64,000 nucleotides of DNA from Firmicutes bacterium UBA3738 (lineage in GTDB: Bacteria > Bacillota > Clostridia > Peptostreptococcales > Anaerovoracaceae), in NCBI GenBank assembly GCA_002372505.1, contig DFGY01000043.1, positions 1 to 64,000 of the forward strand, in the 5' to 3' direction. Every line of letters starts with the position of its first letter. The first letter of the stretch is position 1. The notes beneath the pieces are model-generated. The model was not told the origin of the DNA, made no database searches, and saw nothing but the letters and a program-made list of their open reading frames with translations. The position numbers and the translations under genes are program-made. Of this stretch, positions 1-9,197 are shown in pieces.

Positions 1-110
1 TTCTCGCTCAACAGCTCTTATGAGCTGAGTATCAACGAGCTATCCCCGTGTGCCCCACGGTTCCTCTTTTTGTCTTATCGTTTATGAGATCATGAGGCTA
101 TAAGCCTCAT
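1..110 (-). ncRNA. candidate omega-RNA (reRNA) / right end of the tnpB element
   Basis: TnpB guide RNAs overlap the 3' end of tnpB and run into the element's right end. This stretch, read on the minus strand, covers the tnpB stop and continues past it. It holds three hairpins: 92-110 (8-bp perfect stem, 3-nt loop, inside the last codons), 46-60 (CCGTG/CACGG) and 12-27 (CAGCTC/GAGCTG). Clustered short hairpins plus a GGGGATAGCTC-like segment are usual for IS605/IS607 right ends. The exact end and the guide cannot be set because the window starts here. RNA function is inferred, not shown. Confidence 0.45.
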
Positions 111-1196
111 CGTCTCCAACCGTATGTTTATCGCAGCATTTACATCCCTGTCGATGCAATTACCGCATCCGCAGCGATATATCCGGTCGCTGAGCGTCAG
201 ATCCTCTTTGATCCTTCCGCATAAGCAGCATCTTTTGCTCGATGGGAAGAACCTATCCACCTTCACAAGCTCTCCACCTGTCTCCTCAAGTTTGTACGAG
301 AGCATGGTTCTGAACATCCCATATCCGTTATCCGCCACACTCTTTCCGAAGTGTAAACTTCGGCTCATCGCTCTCATATCGATGTCCTCGACTCCGATGA
401 TGTCATACTCATCTGCCAAACATCTGCTCAGCTTGTGCAGAAAGTCCTTTCTCTGGTTCTTCACCTTCTCGTGGATCACTGCTACTTTTCGCTTCTGCTT
501 CTCGTAGTTTCTGCTGCCCTTTTCACAGTGGCTGAGTTTCCTCTGCTCTCTTGCAAGCTTATCCTCAGCCTGTCTGAAGTATTTAGGGTAGTCCGCTTTT
601 GTCCCGTCAGACATCACGGCAAGTCCGTCCATCGCATAGTCTATGCCGAGGTACTTCTTTTCGCCTGCTTCTCTGCTTTTGCCTTTGGCTTGGTTTTCAC
701 GTTCAGGCAATTCATAGAGAAGTGAGGCATAGTATTTGCCTGTAGATTCCTTTACCACCGTGACGCTTTTGAGGATCCAGCTATCATGGATATCTCTGTG
801 AACTCTTATCCTGACCATCCCTACCTTGGGCAGTCTTATCTTCTTTCCCTCGATGCGGATATTCCCGTTCACAACATTCGTCGTATAGCTCCTACGGCTG
901 TGGTGTTTCGTCTTGTATCTCGGTCTGCCTCTTCTCGGCACTTTCCTATAGTCACGAAATGCTCTCTCAAGATCGAGTTGCACATTGCAAAGTGCGAGTG
1001 AGTCTACTTCACGGAGCCACGGGAATTCCTTTTTGTACACTGCGGGAGTGGTCTTTATTCGCTCTCCTGTAAGCTCACTAAGCATCTTGTCGCTCAGCAT
1101 CCTGTTGTACAGAAAGCGGCAGCTTCCGAAGGTCTTTTCCAAAAGCTCTCTCTGCGCCTTATTCGGTTCTATTCGAAATCGCATCGCTCTGTTCAT
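90..1196 (-). CDS. tnpB: IS200/IS605-family TnpB, RNA-guided endonuclease
   Basis: A 368-residue OrfB/TnpB protein. The family consists of RNA-guided DNA nucleases, ancestors of Cas12, which cut next to a short motif and help keep their element in the genome. Visible parts are an N-terminal helix-turn-helix region (about 1-40), a RuvC nuclease with D186 in GIDYAMDG, E270 in GVEDID and D351 in DRDVNAA, and a zinc ribbon (C323, C326, C342, C344) just before the last catalytic residue. All three catalytic acids are present, so it is probably active. No tnpA (Y1 or serine transposase) is seen beside it, so movement would need help in trans. It is the outermost gene of the window, separated from parB by a repeat-rich gap. 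Confidence 0.95.
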   Translation of the reverse strand: MNRAMRFRIEPNKAQRELLEKTFGSCRFLYNRMLSDKMLSELTGERIKTTPAVYKKEFPWLREVDSLALCNVQLDLERAFRDYRKVPRRGRPRYKTKHHSRRSYTTNVVNGNIRIEGKKIRLPKVGMVRIRVHRDIHDSWILKSVTVVKESTGKYYASLLYELPERENQAKGKSREAGEKKYLGIDYAMDGLAVMSDGTKADYPKYFRQAEDKLAREQRKLSHCEKGSRNYEKQKRKVAVIHEKVKNQRKDFLHKLSRCLADEYDIIGVEDIDMRAMSRSLHFGKSVADNGYGMFRTMLSYKLEETGGELVKVDRFFPSSKRCCLCGRIKEDLTLSDRIYRCGCGNCIDRDVNAAINIRLETMRLIAS

Positions 1197-1493
1197 AGCT
1201 TCTCTCCCTATCCATCACCCTGCTCTCCACTGTCATCGACCGAGTTCTTTCTGACCATATTCTACTACATTTTGATTGCGCGAACAAGCGTTCGTTGTGT
1301 TCTTGTTTTTCTAATTTGACCCGATTTCGTTGTCCTGGGCTTTTCGGAAAATAACGTCCCTGCACGCGCGATCCTGGGTGGGTCCTCTTTTGGGTGGGAC
1401 TAAGGCGCGTGCTTACACGTTCTTGGATCTATTTTGCAATTCATCCCACCACCTATAGAGGATGGGGGAATTCTTGCAAATCTACGTTAAAAT

Positions 1494-1638
1494 TCTACAT
1501 CCACAGGATACAGACAGAATGTAGAAATAGTTTCAACGATTCCGTGTATCCGTTCTCATCAAAGACCTTTGCGAAATATTCTGAAAGCATTAATCTTTGA
1601 TATTTATTCTACAATGACTTTGGAAAAAAGAATGTAGA
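1494..1638. repeat. two TTCTACA / TGTAGAA spaced inverted pairs
   Basis: TTCTACAT at 1494-1501 pairs with ATGTAGAA at 1520-1527, and ATTCTACA at 1605-1612 pairs with TGTAGAA at 1632-1638. Both are about 18-19 nt apart. The same TTCTACA word recurs four times upstream of the ATPase gene near 42.4 kb. Possible protein-binding sites or weak hairpins; the function is unknown. Confidence 0.35.
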
Positions 1639-1694
1639 AAAGAGCGAATAATTAAGCAGGAGTACCGGTAATGATGTCACTGTAACTAACAGGG

Positions 1695-1843
1695 TGTTTC
1701 AAAAAGCCTGTCCCCGTGAAACGCTCAGGTGAAACAAAAGCCTGTCCCTCTGTTTCAATGTCCCTCTGTTTCAATATAAATACAGTATCCCGTCCTGCTA
1801 TACCTAATAAAAAAGATGACAGGAGAACCGTCCCCCTGTCACC
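1695..1843. repeat. half-copies of dispersed repeat families A and B
   Basis: 1695-1777 carries two degenerate family-A units (core AAAGCCTGTCCCCGTGAAAC) and two short TGTCCCTCTGTTTCAA echoes. 1775-1795 has an inner motif (ATAAATACAGTATCCCGTCC), and 1817-1842 a family-B end (TGACAGGAGAACCGTCCCCC). The inner motif plus B end is the same as the right half of the larger element at 22609-22838, so this is a truncated or rearranged copy. It lies 20 bp from a parS site. Confidence 0.7.
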
Positions 1844-1861
1844 TGTTAATTATTACCGTTT

Positions 1862-1877
1862 TGTTTCACGTGAAACA
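1862..1877. promoter_or_regulatory. parS site 1
   Basis: Perfect 16-bp palindrome TGTTTCACGTGAAACA, the conserved bacterial chromosomal parS sequence loaded by ParB. It ends one base before the parB stop codon region. Confidence 0.95.
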
Positions 1878-1878
1878 T

Positions 1879-2766
1879 TTATGCGTTTCTTAATACGTCT
1901 ATGAGTCTTTCCAGCTCTTCGCGTCCATAGTATTCTATCTCTATCTTTCCACGCTTGGCTCCGAGCCTTAAGTTTACCTTTGTTCCCAGCCGCTCTTTAA
2001 GCTCCGCTTCTACCTGGAGCACGTCTGTATTCTTTTCCGCCGGTCTGCCCTTTTTTGCAGGTGTTTTCTTCGACGAAGCGATGCTTTCTATTTCTCTTAC
2101 GGAAAGTCCCTTCTTTGCTATTTCCCCGGCAAGTCTTATTTTCTCTTTATCGCTGCTGACTGAGAGTAAGGCTCTTCCGTGTCCGCTGGATATTTTTCCT
2201 TCGCTGAGTAGCGCGAGTACTTCATCCGGTAGCTTTAGCAGTCTGAGGGCATTGGCAATGTATGGTCTGCTCTTGCCTACGCTTTTGGATACCTGCTCCT
2301 GAGTCATTCCGTAGGTGTTAATCATTCTATCCAGGCCTTCGGCTTCTTCTACAGGATTGAGATCTTCACGCTGCATATTCTCGACGATTGCAAGCAGCAT
2401 CAGCTCTTCATCTGTAAGCTCCCTGACAAGACAAGGTACTTCTTTGAGACCTGCCTCTCTTGAAGCTCTCCATCTGCGTTCTCCTGCAACAATCTCATAA
2501 CCGCCCTTTTTTACCTTGCGAACGATTATGGGCTGAATGATCCCATGTTCCCTTATAGAGTCTGCAAGCTCAGATATTGCATCCTTGTCGAATACTTTCC
2601 TGGGCTGGTTTGCGTTAGGCTTAATATCATCTATTCCAATTTCAACGGCTCCACTATTTTCTCCGCCTTGTCCATCCCGACCGGAGGATCTGACATCTCC
2701 GCTCGCCTCGGCAAATAGAGCCTCAAGGCCTTTTCCAAGACCGGTGTTTTTCTTTTTTCCAGCCAT
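1879..2766 (-). CDS. parB: chromosome-partitioning protein ParB / Spo0J
   Basis: A 295-residue ParB. The family are CTP-dependent DNA clamps that load at parS, spread, and recruit SMC/condensin and ParA for origin segregation. Seen in order: a basic N-terminus, the NANQPRK arginine patch (51-57), the CTP-binding motif GERRWR (95-100), the ENMQREDLNPVEEA box, a helix-turn-helix (TQEQVSKSVGKSRPYIAN), and a C-terminal dimerisation part. The normal length and all motifs suggest it is functional. It starts 1 nt after parA, so the two are one operon. Three parS sites are in or beside the operon. Confidence 0.97.
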   Translation of the reverse strand: MAGKKKNTGLGKGLEALFAEASGDVRSSGRDGQGGENSGAVEIGIDDIKPNANQPRKVFDKDAISELADSIREHGIIQPIIVRKVKKGGYEIVAGERRWRASREAGLKEVPCLVRELTDEELMLLAIVENMQREDLNPVEEAEGLDRMINTYGMTQEQVSKSVGKSRPYIANALRLLKLPDEVLALLSEGKISSGHGRALLSVSSDKEKIRLAGEIAKKGLSVREIESIASSKKTPAKKGRPAEKNTDVLQVEAELKERLGTKVNLRLGAKRGKIEIEYYGREELERLIDVLRNA

Positions 2767-2767
2767 A

Positions 2768-3538
2768 CTACTGCTCCTCTATACTGAGAAATTCTTCAGC
2801 GAACTCTGAGTATGCTTCTGCTCCTACCGAATGAGGATCGTATTTGACAATTGGCATTCCATAGCTGGGAGCTTCGGCAAGTCTGACGTTTCTGGGGATT
2901 ACCGTTGTATACACCTTCTCGCGGAAATATTTCTTTACTTCTTCGACTACCTGAATAGAAAGGTTCGTCCTGCCATCAAACATGCTGAGGATTACACCTT
3001 CGATTTCAAGATCCTTATTAAGAGACTTCTTAACTATCTCGATAGTGCTTACCAGCTGACTAACACCTTCAAGGGCGTAATACTCGCACTGAATCGGTAT
3101 GAGTACAGAATCAACTGCTGTAAGTGAGTTAATTGTTAAGAGTCCAAGGGAAGGAGGACAGTCTATGAATATATAGTCGTACTTATCCTTTATAGGTGTC
3201 AGGGCTTCTTTAAGCCTGCTCTCTCTGTGATCAAGCTGAACCAACTCAACTTCAGCTCCTGCCAGCTGTACACTTCCCGGTATCATATCCAGGCCTTCGG
3301 TTGCTGTGTGAACAATAGCATCTTCAACATTAATATCGTCGCTGGTTAAAAGCTCGTAAGTGGTCAGTTCCATATCTGTTTTGGAAATGCCCAATCCACT
3401 GGTGGTGTTTCCTTGAGGATCGATATCCAAAACGAGGATTTTCTTTCCCTTTACCGCCAGGCAAGCAGCCAGATTAATGTTGGTCGTAGTCTTTCCGACT
3501 CCGCCTTTCTGATTAAATATCGCAATTGCTTTACCCAA
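2768..3538 (-). CDS. parA: chromosome-partitioning ATPase ParA / Soj
   Basis: A 256-residue deviant Walker ATPase. It binds DNA non-specifically in the ATP form and is discharged by ParB; in B. subtilis Soj also acts on DnaA. The deviant Walker A motif KGGVGKTT (11-18) is at the N-terminus, followed by the conserved DIDPQGN and FIDCPPSLGLLTINSL segments. Length and motifs are those of the chromosomal Soj class, not plasmid types. It is transcribed away from oriC with parB directly behind it. The upstream gap carries two parS sites that may overlap its control region. Confidence 0.97.
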   Translation of the reverse strand: MGKAIAIFNQKGGVGKTTTNINLAACLAVKGKKILVLDIDPQGNTTSGLGISKTDMELTTYELLTSDDINVEDAIVHTATEGLDMIPGSVQLAGAEVELVQLDHRESRLKEALTPIKDKYDYIFIDCPPSLGLLTINSLTAVDSVLIPIQCEYYALEGVSQLVSTIEIVKKSLNKDLEIEGVILSMFDGRTNLSIQVVEEVKKYFREKVYTTVIPRNVRLAEAPSYGMPIVKYDPHSVGAEAYSEFAEEFLSIEEQ

Positions 3539-3626
3539 GATTTTTCCTCCTATTCATTTATATCATTCTTTGCACGAATCATTATATAACACTTCATCGA
3601 AAAATGCCACAAAAAGAAAATATATT

Positions 3627-3642
3627 GTTTCACGTGAAACAA
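3627..3642. promoter_or_regulatory. parS site 2
   Basis: Perfect TGTTTCACGTGAAACA. The flanks extend the palindrome (ATATAT on the left, ATATAT on the right). It lies in the parA-rsmG gap, 45 bp from parS site 3. Confidence 0.95.
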
Positions 3643-3671
3643 TATATTTAAAAGTTAACTTTATGACAAAT

Positions 3672-3687
3672 TGTTTCACGTGAAACA
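3672..3687. promoter_or_regulatory. parS site 3
   Basis: A third perfect TGTTTCACGTGAAACA, just downstream of the rsmG stop. Clustered parS near oriC is usual in Firmicutes. Confidence 0.95.
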
Positions 3688-3693
3688 ACCCGA

Positions 3694-4416
3694 CTATCTA
3701 ATTGGCTTCTTTGAAGGTTTACCGGCACTACGGGGATAAGAGGCTGGAGTGGGAGAAACTTTTTCAAAGAAAAAAAGCTTATGAGATCCGCTACCGTCTC
3801 CCGAAAAATGTGTCTCCTTCAATTCAAGTTCCCTGCTGAATTTGCCACCAAGAACATCCAGCGCTTTTTTTCCTTCTTCAAACTCAGCATCGCTGCCCGG
3901 TCCTTTATATGAAATAAATGTTCCGCCTACTTTAACAAAAGGCAGGCAGTATTCCAAAAGAACGGGAAGGGCGGCTACGGCGCGGGACACGCAAAGGTCA
4001 AAAGATTCTCTTAAGCTATCGTCCTTTCCTGCATCCTCTGCTCTGCCGTGTATTGTTCTGACGTTTTCGATACCCAGGCTCTCTGCAACATCTGAAACAA
4101 TCCTCATTCTTTTAGCCGAGGAATCAAGGAGAAGATATTCTTTCTCCGGATAAGCTATGGCAAGGGGAATGCCGGGAAAGCCTCCGCCGCTGCCGATATC
4201 TATGATGGTCTTTGCAGAAATAAATTCCTCGCTACCAATGCAGGCAAGGGAGTCTACAAAATGTTTTTCTTCAAACTCCTCCAAATTGGTTATAGATGTT
4301 AAATTAACCTTTTCATTCCAGTCGAGTATATTCTCTCTGTACTTCCCGTACACTTCGAGCTTCTTATCTATGTTATCTACGCCGTATAGGGTCAGTATTT
4401 GTCTTAACTTTTCCAT
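3694..4416 (-). CDS. rsmG: 16S rRNA (guanine-N7) methyltransferase RsmG (GidB)
   Basis: A 240-residue class I SAM methyltransferase that makes m7G in the 16S rRNA 530 loop (G527 in E. coli numbering). The SAM-binding loop DIGSGGGFPG (73-82) and the N-terminal NLT(S) segment of the family are clear. The last 20 or so residues are a basic, Pro/Ser-rich tail beyond the usual core. It lies 19 nt downstream of mnmG in the standard mnmE-mnmG-rsmG order, so it is probably cotranscribed. Confidence 0.96.
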   Translation of the reverse strand: MEKLRQILTLYGVDNIDKKLEVYGKYRENILDWNEKVNLTSITNLEEFEEKHFVDSLACIGSEEFISAKTIIDIGSGGGFPGIPLAIAYPEKEYLLLDSSAKRMRIVSDVAESLGIENVRTIHGRAEDAGKDDSLRESFDLCVSRAVAALPVLLEYCLPFVKVGGTFISYKGPGSDAEFEEGKKALDVLGGKFSRELELKETHFSGDGSGSHKLFFFEKVSPTPASYPRSAGKPSKKPIR

Positions 4417-4435
4417 CTTATTTTTCCGTCTTATA

Positions 4436-6313
4436 TTATTCCGTTTTCCTGCGATTGCTTTCCATATATATAAGTAGTACGTTTATGTCCGCCGGTGAAA
4501 CGCCGGATATTCTGCTGGCCTGACCGAGGGTCTCCGGCTTAAGAGCATCCAGCTTCTGTCTCGCTTCTATTCTAAGACCGTCGATATCACCGTAGCAAAT
4601 ATTCGAAGGAAGCTTTTTAGATTCCAGCCTCTTGGCTTTTTCAACTCTTTCCAGCTGCTTTCCTATGTAACCTTCATATTTAATACGCACTTCTACCTGA
4701 TCTCCAAGAAGGGGAGGAAGCTCAGGTCTGCCGGAATCTATAGGGGCAAGTACCTCGTAACCTAAATCCGGTCTTTTTATAAGCTCGGAAAGGGCTGTCT
4801 TTCCGCTAATTGGCGCAGTGCCACAGCTTTCAAGAAGTTCATTGGCATCCCCGGGGGCAACCTTGGTGCTTTCCAATCTTTTTATTTCTTCTTCTATGAT
4901 TCTGATTTTCTCAAGATATTTGTTATAGCGCTCCTCCGTAGCCAGCCCCAGCCTGTAGGATTTCTCCGTAAGTCTCTCATCAGCATTGTCCTGGCGAAGG
5001 AGCAGTCTGTATTCTGCCCGGGAGGTCATAATTCTATACGGCTCATTGGTACCTTTGAACACAAGGTCGTCAATGAGGACGCCAATGTATGCTTCATCCC
5101 GTCCGAGAACGAAGGGCTCGTCACCTCGAATTTTAAGAACAGAATTAATTCCCGCCATAAGTCCCTGTGCTGCTGCTTCCTCATAGCCTGAGCTGCCGTT
5201 AAACTGGCCGGCACAGAAAAGGTTTTCAATCTGCCTGTGCTCAAGGGAAGCCTTTAAGGTCTGGGGATCTATGCAGTCATATTCAATAGCATAGCCCGGC
5301 CTTGAAATTTCAAGGTTTTCAAGACCTTCAATAGAGCTGTAAAACTGCTGCTGCACATCTTCCGGAAGGGAAGTGGACATTCCCTGGATATACATTTCCT
5401 CCGTATCAAGGCCCTCCGGCTCAACAAAGAGCTGATGCCTTTTGCGATCTGCAAATCTGTTTATCTTATCTTCAATGGAAGGGCAGTATCTTGGACCCAC
5501 GCCCTCAATCTGTCCGCCGAAAAGGGCGGAGCGGGAAAAGTTCTCCCGGATAATTCTGTGAGTTTCTTCATTTGTATAAGTAAGATAGCAGGGCACCTGG
5601 TCGGCCTTAAGTTCATCGTTAAGAAAGGAGAAGGGAACAATTTTCTCATCGCCTTCCTGAATTTGCATCTTTGAAAAGTCAAGGGAAGAAGCCAGGGCTC
5701 TGGCAGGAGTCCCGGTCTTAAAGCGCCTCATATCAAGGCCATGACCCTTAAGATTCTCAGCAAGAATAGTCGAAGGAGCAAGGCCGGAAGGGCCGCTTTC
5801 ATAAGCGCTGCTGCCAATGAATATCTTGCCTCCGAGAAATGTCCCCGTGGCGAGAATCACAGCATCGGCTTCATAGTAGCCATGGGTACGCATTTTTACA
5901 CCACGAACTATTCCGTCTTCAATTATTATATCCGTCACTTCACCCTGCTTTAAATCAAGACCCTCTTGCCTTTCGAGAGTTTTCTTCATTTCAAGATGAT
6001 ATTTATTTTTATCGGCCTGGGCTCTAAGGGAATGAACCGCCGGTCCCTTAGCCGTGTTCAGCATGCGGGACTGAATAAAAGTCTTGTCAATATTTATTCC
6101 CATTTCGCCGCCCAGGGCGTCAATCTCCTTAACAAGATGACCCTTACCCGTGCCGCCGATAGCAGGATTGCAAGGCATCATGGCTACGGACTCAAGGTTG
6201 ATTGCAAGAATAAGAGTGCGCATTCCCATTCTTGCCGCAGCAAGGGCAGCCTCGCATCCGGCGTGACCTGCACCCACAACTATTACGTTGTAACTTCCCA
6301 TCTTATATTCCAT
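4436..6313 (-). CDS. mnmG: tRNA uridine-34 modification enzyme MnmG (GidA)
   Basis: The FAD-binding partner of MnmE; the heterotetramer installs carboxymethylaminomethyl groups at wobble U34 of tRNAs. The Rossmann motif [17 protein letters not shown] is at the N-terminus, with family blocks such as [22 protein letters not shown] and the C-terminal [36 protein letters not shown] chose the ATG at 6313 (625 residues) because GGGGA lies 8 nt before it and it begins just after the mnmE stop. In-frame ATGs at 6331 and 6319 would overlap mnmE. Confidence 0.96.
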   Translation of the reverse strand: MEYKMGSYNVIVVGAGHAGCEAALAAARMGMRTLILAINLESVAMMPCNPAIGGTGKGHLVKEIDALGGEMGINIDKTFIQSRMLNTAKGPAVHSLRAQADKNKYHLEMKKTLERQEGLDLKQGEVTDIIIEDGIVRGVKMRTHGYYEADAVILATGTFLGGKIFIGSSAYESGPSGLAPSTILAENLKGHGLDMRRFKTGTPARALASSLDFSKMQIQEGDEKIVPFSFLNDELKADQVPCYLTYTNEETHRIIRENFSRSALFGGQIEGVGPRYCPSIEDKINRFADRKRHQLFVEPEGLDTEEMYIQGMSTSLPEDVQQQFYSSIEGLENLEISRPGYAIEYDCIDPQTLKASLEHRQIENLFCAGQFNGSSGYEEAAAQGLMAGINSVLKIRGDEPFVLGRDEAYIGVLIDDLVFKGTNEPYRIMTSRAEYRLLLRQDNADERLTEKSYRLGLATEERYNKYLEKIRIIEEEIKRLESTKVAPGDANELLESCGTAPISGKTALSELIKRPDLGYEVLAPIDSGRPELPPLLGDQVEVRIKYEGYIGKQLERVEKAKRLESKKLPSNICYGDIDGLRIEARQKLDALKPETLGQASRISGVSPADINVLLIYMESNRRKTE

Positions 6314-6315
6314 AT

Positions 6316-7680
6316 TCATTTCCCCAAACAAAATCTACGGAACACTTCATTTATAATATCGTCGTTAACTTCCTCGCCGATGATTTCTCCTAAAAATTCA
6401 TAGGCTCTGTTAATGTCAATTTCAATAATCTCCGGCGGCTCGCATATTTCAGTAATTGCCAGTGCATCGGCAAGGGCATCCCGGGCGCTCTTAAGCAAAC
6501 TCTCATGTCTCACATTGGTGACAAGAAGGCTGCTGTCCTGAGACACCTTACCCTCCAAAACCAAAGAGGTTATAGCTTCTTCCATATCCCGCACTCCCTC
6601 ACCAAGGGAAAGGGACGTTGGAATTACAAGGGCTTCAGGCATGAGTCCGGATATTTCATCCAGGCTGACAGTCGTGTCAAGATCCTGTTTATTAGCAAGG
6701 ATTATTACCTTGCGTCCGGCCAGAGCCTTCATAATATCCCTGTCTTCATCTGATAAGGGCAGGGAAGTATCTACTATAAAAATAACAAGATCGGAATTAT
6801 CGGCGCTCATCTTGCTGCGCTCAATTCCAATTTTCTCGATTTCATCTTCAGTGGTTCTGATGCCTGCCGTGTCGGTAAGTCTTACGGGAATGCCGTCAAT
6901 GCTAATGCTTTCCTGTATAGTATCTCTCGTAGTTCCTGGAATATCTGTAACAATGGCCCGGCTTTCTTTCAGCAGCGCATTCATAAGAGAAGACTTTCCA
7001 ACATTAGGTTTTCCGATAATGGCCACATCCAGACCTTCTCTTATAATTCTTCCGCTGCTTGAAGAGCTGAGAAGAGTTTCAACTTTTTCCTTTGCTAAGA
7101 CAAGTCCTGCCTCAAGCTTTTCATAAGTTACCTGCTCAATATCCTCGTCCGGGTAATCGATGCTGACGCTGACCTCAACGAGAATGTCCAAAAGCTCTTT
7201 CCTTATATTCCTTATCTCCTTTGAAAGGGCTCCGTCCAGCTGATTCATGGCAGCGCCAAAGCCTCGGTCGGTCTTGGCTTTTATAATATCGATTACTGCC
7301 TCCGCCTGGGAAAGGTCCAGTCTTCCGCCGAGGAAGGCTCTCTTTGTGAATTCACCTTTTTCAGCAAGGCGTGCACCCTGACTTAAGCAAAGGGAAAGAA
7401 TTTTTCTAAGGGAAACAATGCTGCCGTGGCAATCTATTTCCACAACGTCTTCCGTAGTGTAGGTGTGAGGTGCCGGCATAAATACAGCCAGGACTTCATC
7501 AATTTTCTCCCCGGAATCCGGATCGACTATTTCCCCGTAGGTAAGCTTTCTCGGCTCTGCGGAATCAAAGCGCGAAAAAATCCGGGAGAATATTTCCCTG
7601 GCATTTTCCCCGCTCATCCTTACTATTCCTATTCCGCCTTCGCCGTATGCGGTGCATACCGCAGCTATTGTATCTTCCAT
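6316..7680 (-). CDS. mnmE: tRNA modification GTPase MnmE (TrmE)
   Basis: A 454-residue, K+-activated GTPase acting with MnmG on U34 of tRNA. An N-terminal tetrahydrofolate-binding dimerisation domain (1-120) is followed by a helical domain split by the G domain: P-loop GKPNVGKSS (223-231), then TDIPGTTRD and DTAGIR. The protein ends in the conserved CLGK motif, with the catalytic Cys present. Upstream is only a weak ribosome-binding sequence, and the jag terminator lies 26 nt before the start, so it probably has its own promoter or depends on read-through. Confidence 0.97.
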   Translation of the reverse strand: MEDTIAAVCTAYGEGGIGIVRMSGENAREIFSRIFSRFDSAEPRKLTYGEIVDPDSGEKIDEVLAVFMPAPHTYTTEDVVEIDCHGSIVSLRKILSLCLSQGARLAEKGEFTKRAFLGGRLDLSQAEAVIDIIKAKTDRGFGAAMNQLDGALSKEIRNIRKELLDILVEVSVSIDYPDEDIEQVTYEKLEAGLVLAKEKVETLLSSSSSGRIIREGLDVAIIGKPNVGKSSLMNALLKESRAIVTDIPGTTRDTIQESISIDGIPVRLTDTAGIRTTEDEIEKIGIERSKMSADNSDLVIFIVDTSLPLSDEDRDIMKALAGRKVIILANKQDLDTTVSLDEISGLMPEALVIPTSLSLGEGVRDMEEAITSLVLEGKVSQDSSLLVTNVRHESLLKSARDALADALAITEICEPPEIIEIDINRAYEFLGEIIGEEVNDDIINEVFRRFCLGK

Positions 7681-7705
7681 AATCTCAATCTAATTTTTTA
7701 AAAAA

Positions 7706-7725
7706 GACCCGCAAAACCAGCGGGC
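7706..7725 (-). terminator. terminator after jag
   Basis: On the minus strand CCCGC-N7-GCGGG is followed by TCTTTTTT. It ends the rpmH-rnpA-yidD-yidC-jag unit before mnmE. Confidence 0.75.
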
Positions 7726-7733
7726 CTCTTCCT

Positions 7734-8474
7734 TTACTTTTTCAGCTCTATTATCAGTCTGCGGTAAGGCTCTTCGCCTTCGCTTCTTGTAACTACTTTT
7801 TTATTATGCTGCAGTGCTGCATGTATTACCATTCTTTCGTATGGATTCATGGGCTCCAGTCTTACGCTGCGGCCTGATCTAACAACCTTGCCCGCCAGTC
7901 TGTCAGCCAGCTGCTGCAGTGTCTTTTCTCTCTTTGCCCTGTAGTTTTCCGAATCGAGCACTACTCTTATATACTGTGAGGTGTCTTTGTTGACTACCAG
8001 GGAAGTGAGGTACTGGATGGCATCCAGAGTCTGTCCGCGCTTGCCGATAATGTTTCCGGCTTCGTCGCCTTCGATATCTATATATACGTTTTCATCGTTT
8101 GCCATGCACTTGAATGTGAGATCCATTCCCATTTCCTTAGTTGTCTTTTCAAGGAACTGAACGGCAATGTGATCGTCTGCAGGCTCAAGGCCTTCCGGCC
8201 TTTCAGCAGCAATGGACTTTCTCTGAGGCTTGGGCTCCTTGGGAGCTTTCTGGGCCTTGGCTTCTGCTACAGGCTCAGCTGTAACTTCCGGTTCAGGCTC
8301 TGTTTCCTTCAGTGTAACTCTTACCTTGGCCAGCTTTGAGCCCAGTCCGAGAAAACCCTTTGAAGGCTCTTCAAGAACCTCAACTTCTACATCATCCCTC
8401 GTTACTTTTAAATCCTTTAAAGCTAATTCAACAGCTTCATCTATATCGTTTCCGTATTTTTCCGAGAAGTTCAT
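7734..8474 (-). CDS. jag: Jag/KhpB (EloR) RNA-binding protein
   Basis: A 246-residue protein with the Jag architecture: Jag_N (about 1-55, with KGFLGLGSKLAKV), an acidic/Pro-rich linker (about 55-100), a KH domain with IGKRGQTLDAIQYL, and a C-terminal R3H domain (RSVRLEPMNPYERMVIHAAL). In streptococci this protein with KhpA binds RNA and tunes cell elongation and division; in B. subtilis it is the SpoIIIJ-associated protein. Its start touches the yidC stop, and this pairing with yidC and rnpA is the standard Firmicute order. Confidence 0.95.
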   Translation of the reverse strand: MNFSEKYGNDIDEAVELALKDLKVTRDDVEVEVLEEPSKGFLGLGSKLAKVRVTLKETEPEPEVTAEPVAEAKAQKAPKEPKPQRKSIAAERPEGLEPADDHIAVQFLEKTTKEMGMDLTFKCMANDENVYIDIEGDEAGNIIGKRGQTLDAIQYLTSLVVNKDTSQYIRVVLDSENYRAKREKTLQQLADRLAGKVVRSGRSVRLEPMNPYERMVIHAALQHNKKVVTRSEGEEPYRRLIIELKK

Positions 8475-9184
8475 TATTTTTTCTTACCTCCTTTTTTCCC
8501 ATCTTCACCAAGGAGTCTCGCTCTTACTTTGTTCATTCTAAGGTTGTAGAATATCTGGATAATCTGGCTAAGGCACCAGTAAATTGTGAGACCTGACGGG
8601 AAAGATCTTCCCATGAGTACGATCATTATAGGGAAGATGTACTTCATCGATTTCATCATGCCGCCTGCACCGCCGGGGGCGTTCTGCTGTTGATTTTGCT
8701 GCATTGAAAATGCGAAGAATGTAGCAACGCCGGCTGCAATCGGCAGTATCCATTTGTCCGGCTGACTAAGGTCAGTCATCCAAAGGAATGATTCGTGTAT
8801 GGCGAACAGCATACGTTCGCTGGTTCCCATGTATGCCAGTGGATTTCTAAGAAGAGCAAAGAGACCGAATATAATCGGCATCTGTATAATCATAGGCAGA
8901 CATCCACCTGCCGGATTAATATTTTCTTCCTTATATAACTCTGCAAGCTTTGCATTCAGAGTTTCTTTATCGTTAGCATACTTGTTCTGCAGTTCCTTCA
9001 TCCTCGGCTGCACCTTGCTCATTGCAACCGTCGACTTCATCTGCTTTGCATATAGCGGGTAGAGGCAAAGCTTTACTACTATTGTAAATATGACTATTGC
9101 TATGCCGTAGCTTCCCACTAAGTCATATAGCCAGCCCAGGAACCATCCAAGGGGCTTGGCTATCCAGCCTATCATTGTTTGCAT
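8474..9184 (-). CDS. yidC: membrane protein insertase YidC / SpoIIIJ
   Basis: A 236-residue YidC/Oxa1-type insertase. Hydrophobic segments lie at roughly 20-42, 95-115, 150-165 and 180-205, with the family block PLYAKQMKSTVAMSKVQPRMKELQNKY. The short Gram-positive form starts directly with a membrane segment and has no lipobox, unlike B. subtilis SpoIIIJ. A Met/Gln/Gly-rich loop (QQNQQQNAPGGAGGMM) precedes the last helices, and the tail is basic (GEDGKKGGKKK), which fits ribosome contact. It sits between yidD and jag in the same unit. Confidence 0.96.
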   Translation of the reverse strand: MQTMIGWIAKPLGWFLGWLYDLVGSYGIAIVIFTIVVKLCLYPLYAKQMKSTVAMSKVQPRMKELQNKYANDKETLNAKLAELYKEENINPAGGCLPMIIQMPIIFGLFALLRNPLAYMGTSERMLFAIHESFLWMTDLSQPDKWILPIAAGVATFFAFSMQQNQQQNAPGGAGGMMKSMKYIFPIMIVLMGRSFPSGLTIYWCLSQIIQIFYNLRMNKVRARLLGEDGKKGGKKK

Positions 9185-9197
9185 TCAATTCCTCCGA

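Larger units (their letters stand above)
1197..1878. other. gene-free, repeat-rich gap between tnpB and parB
   Basis: I see no convincing gene here. It holds an 8-bp inverted repeat (GCACGCGC at 1362-1369, GCGCGTGC at 1405-1412) enclosing two GGGTGGG direct repeats, which may be the tnpB element's left end. Next come two spaced pairs of TTCTACA...TGTAGAA (1494-1527 and 1606-1638). After these come family-A and family-B dispersed repeats (1695-1843) and a parS site (1862-1877). The short reading frames in it have no recognisable family features. Confidence 0.6.

Noticed and set aside
1159..1365. 68-residue minus-strand frame upstream of tnpB as a TnpA remnant
   Set aside because: It has no HUH or catalytic Tyr motif of Y1 transposases and no serine-recombinase motif.
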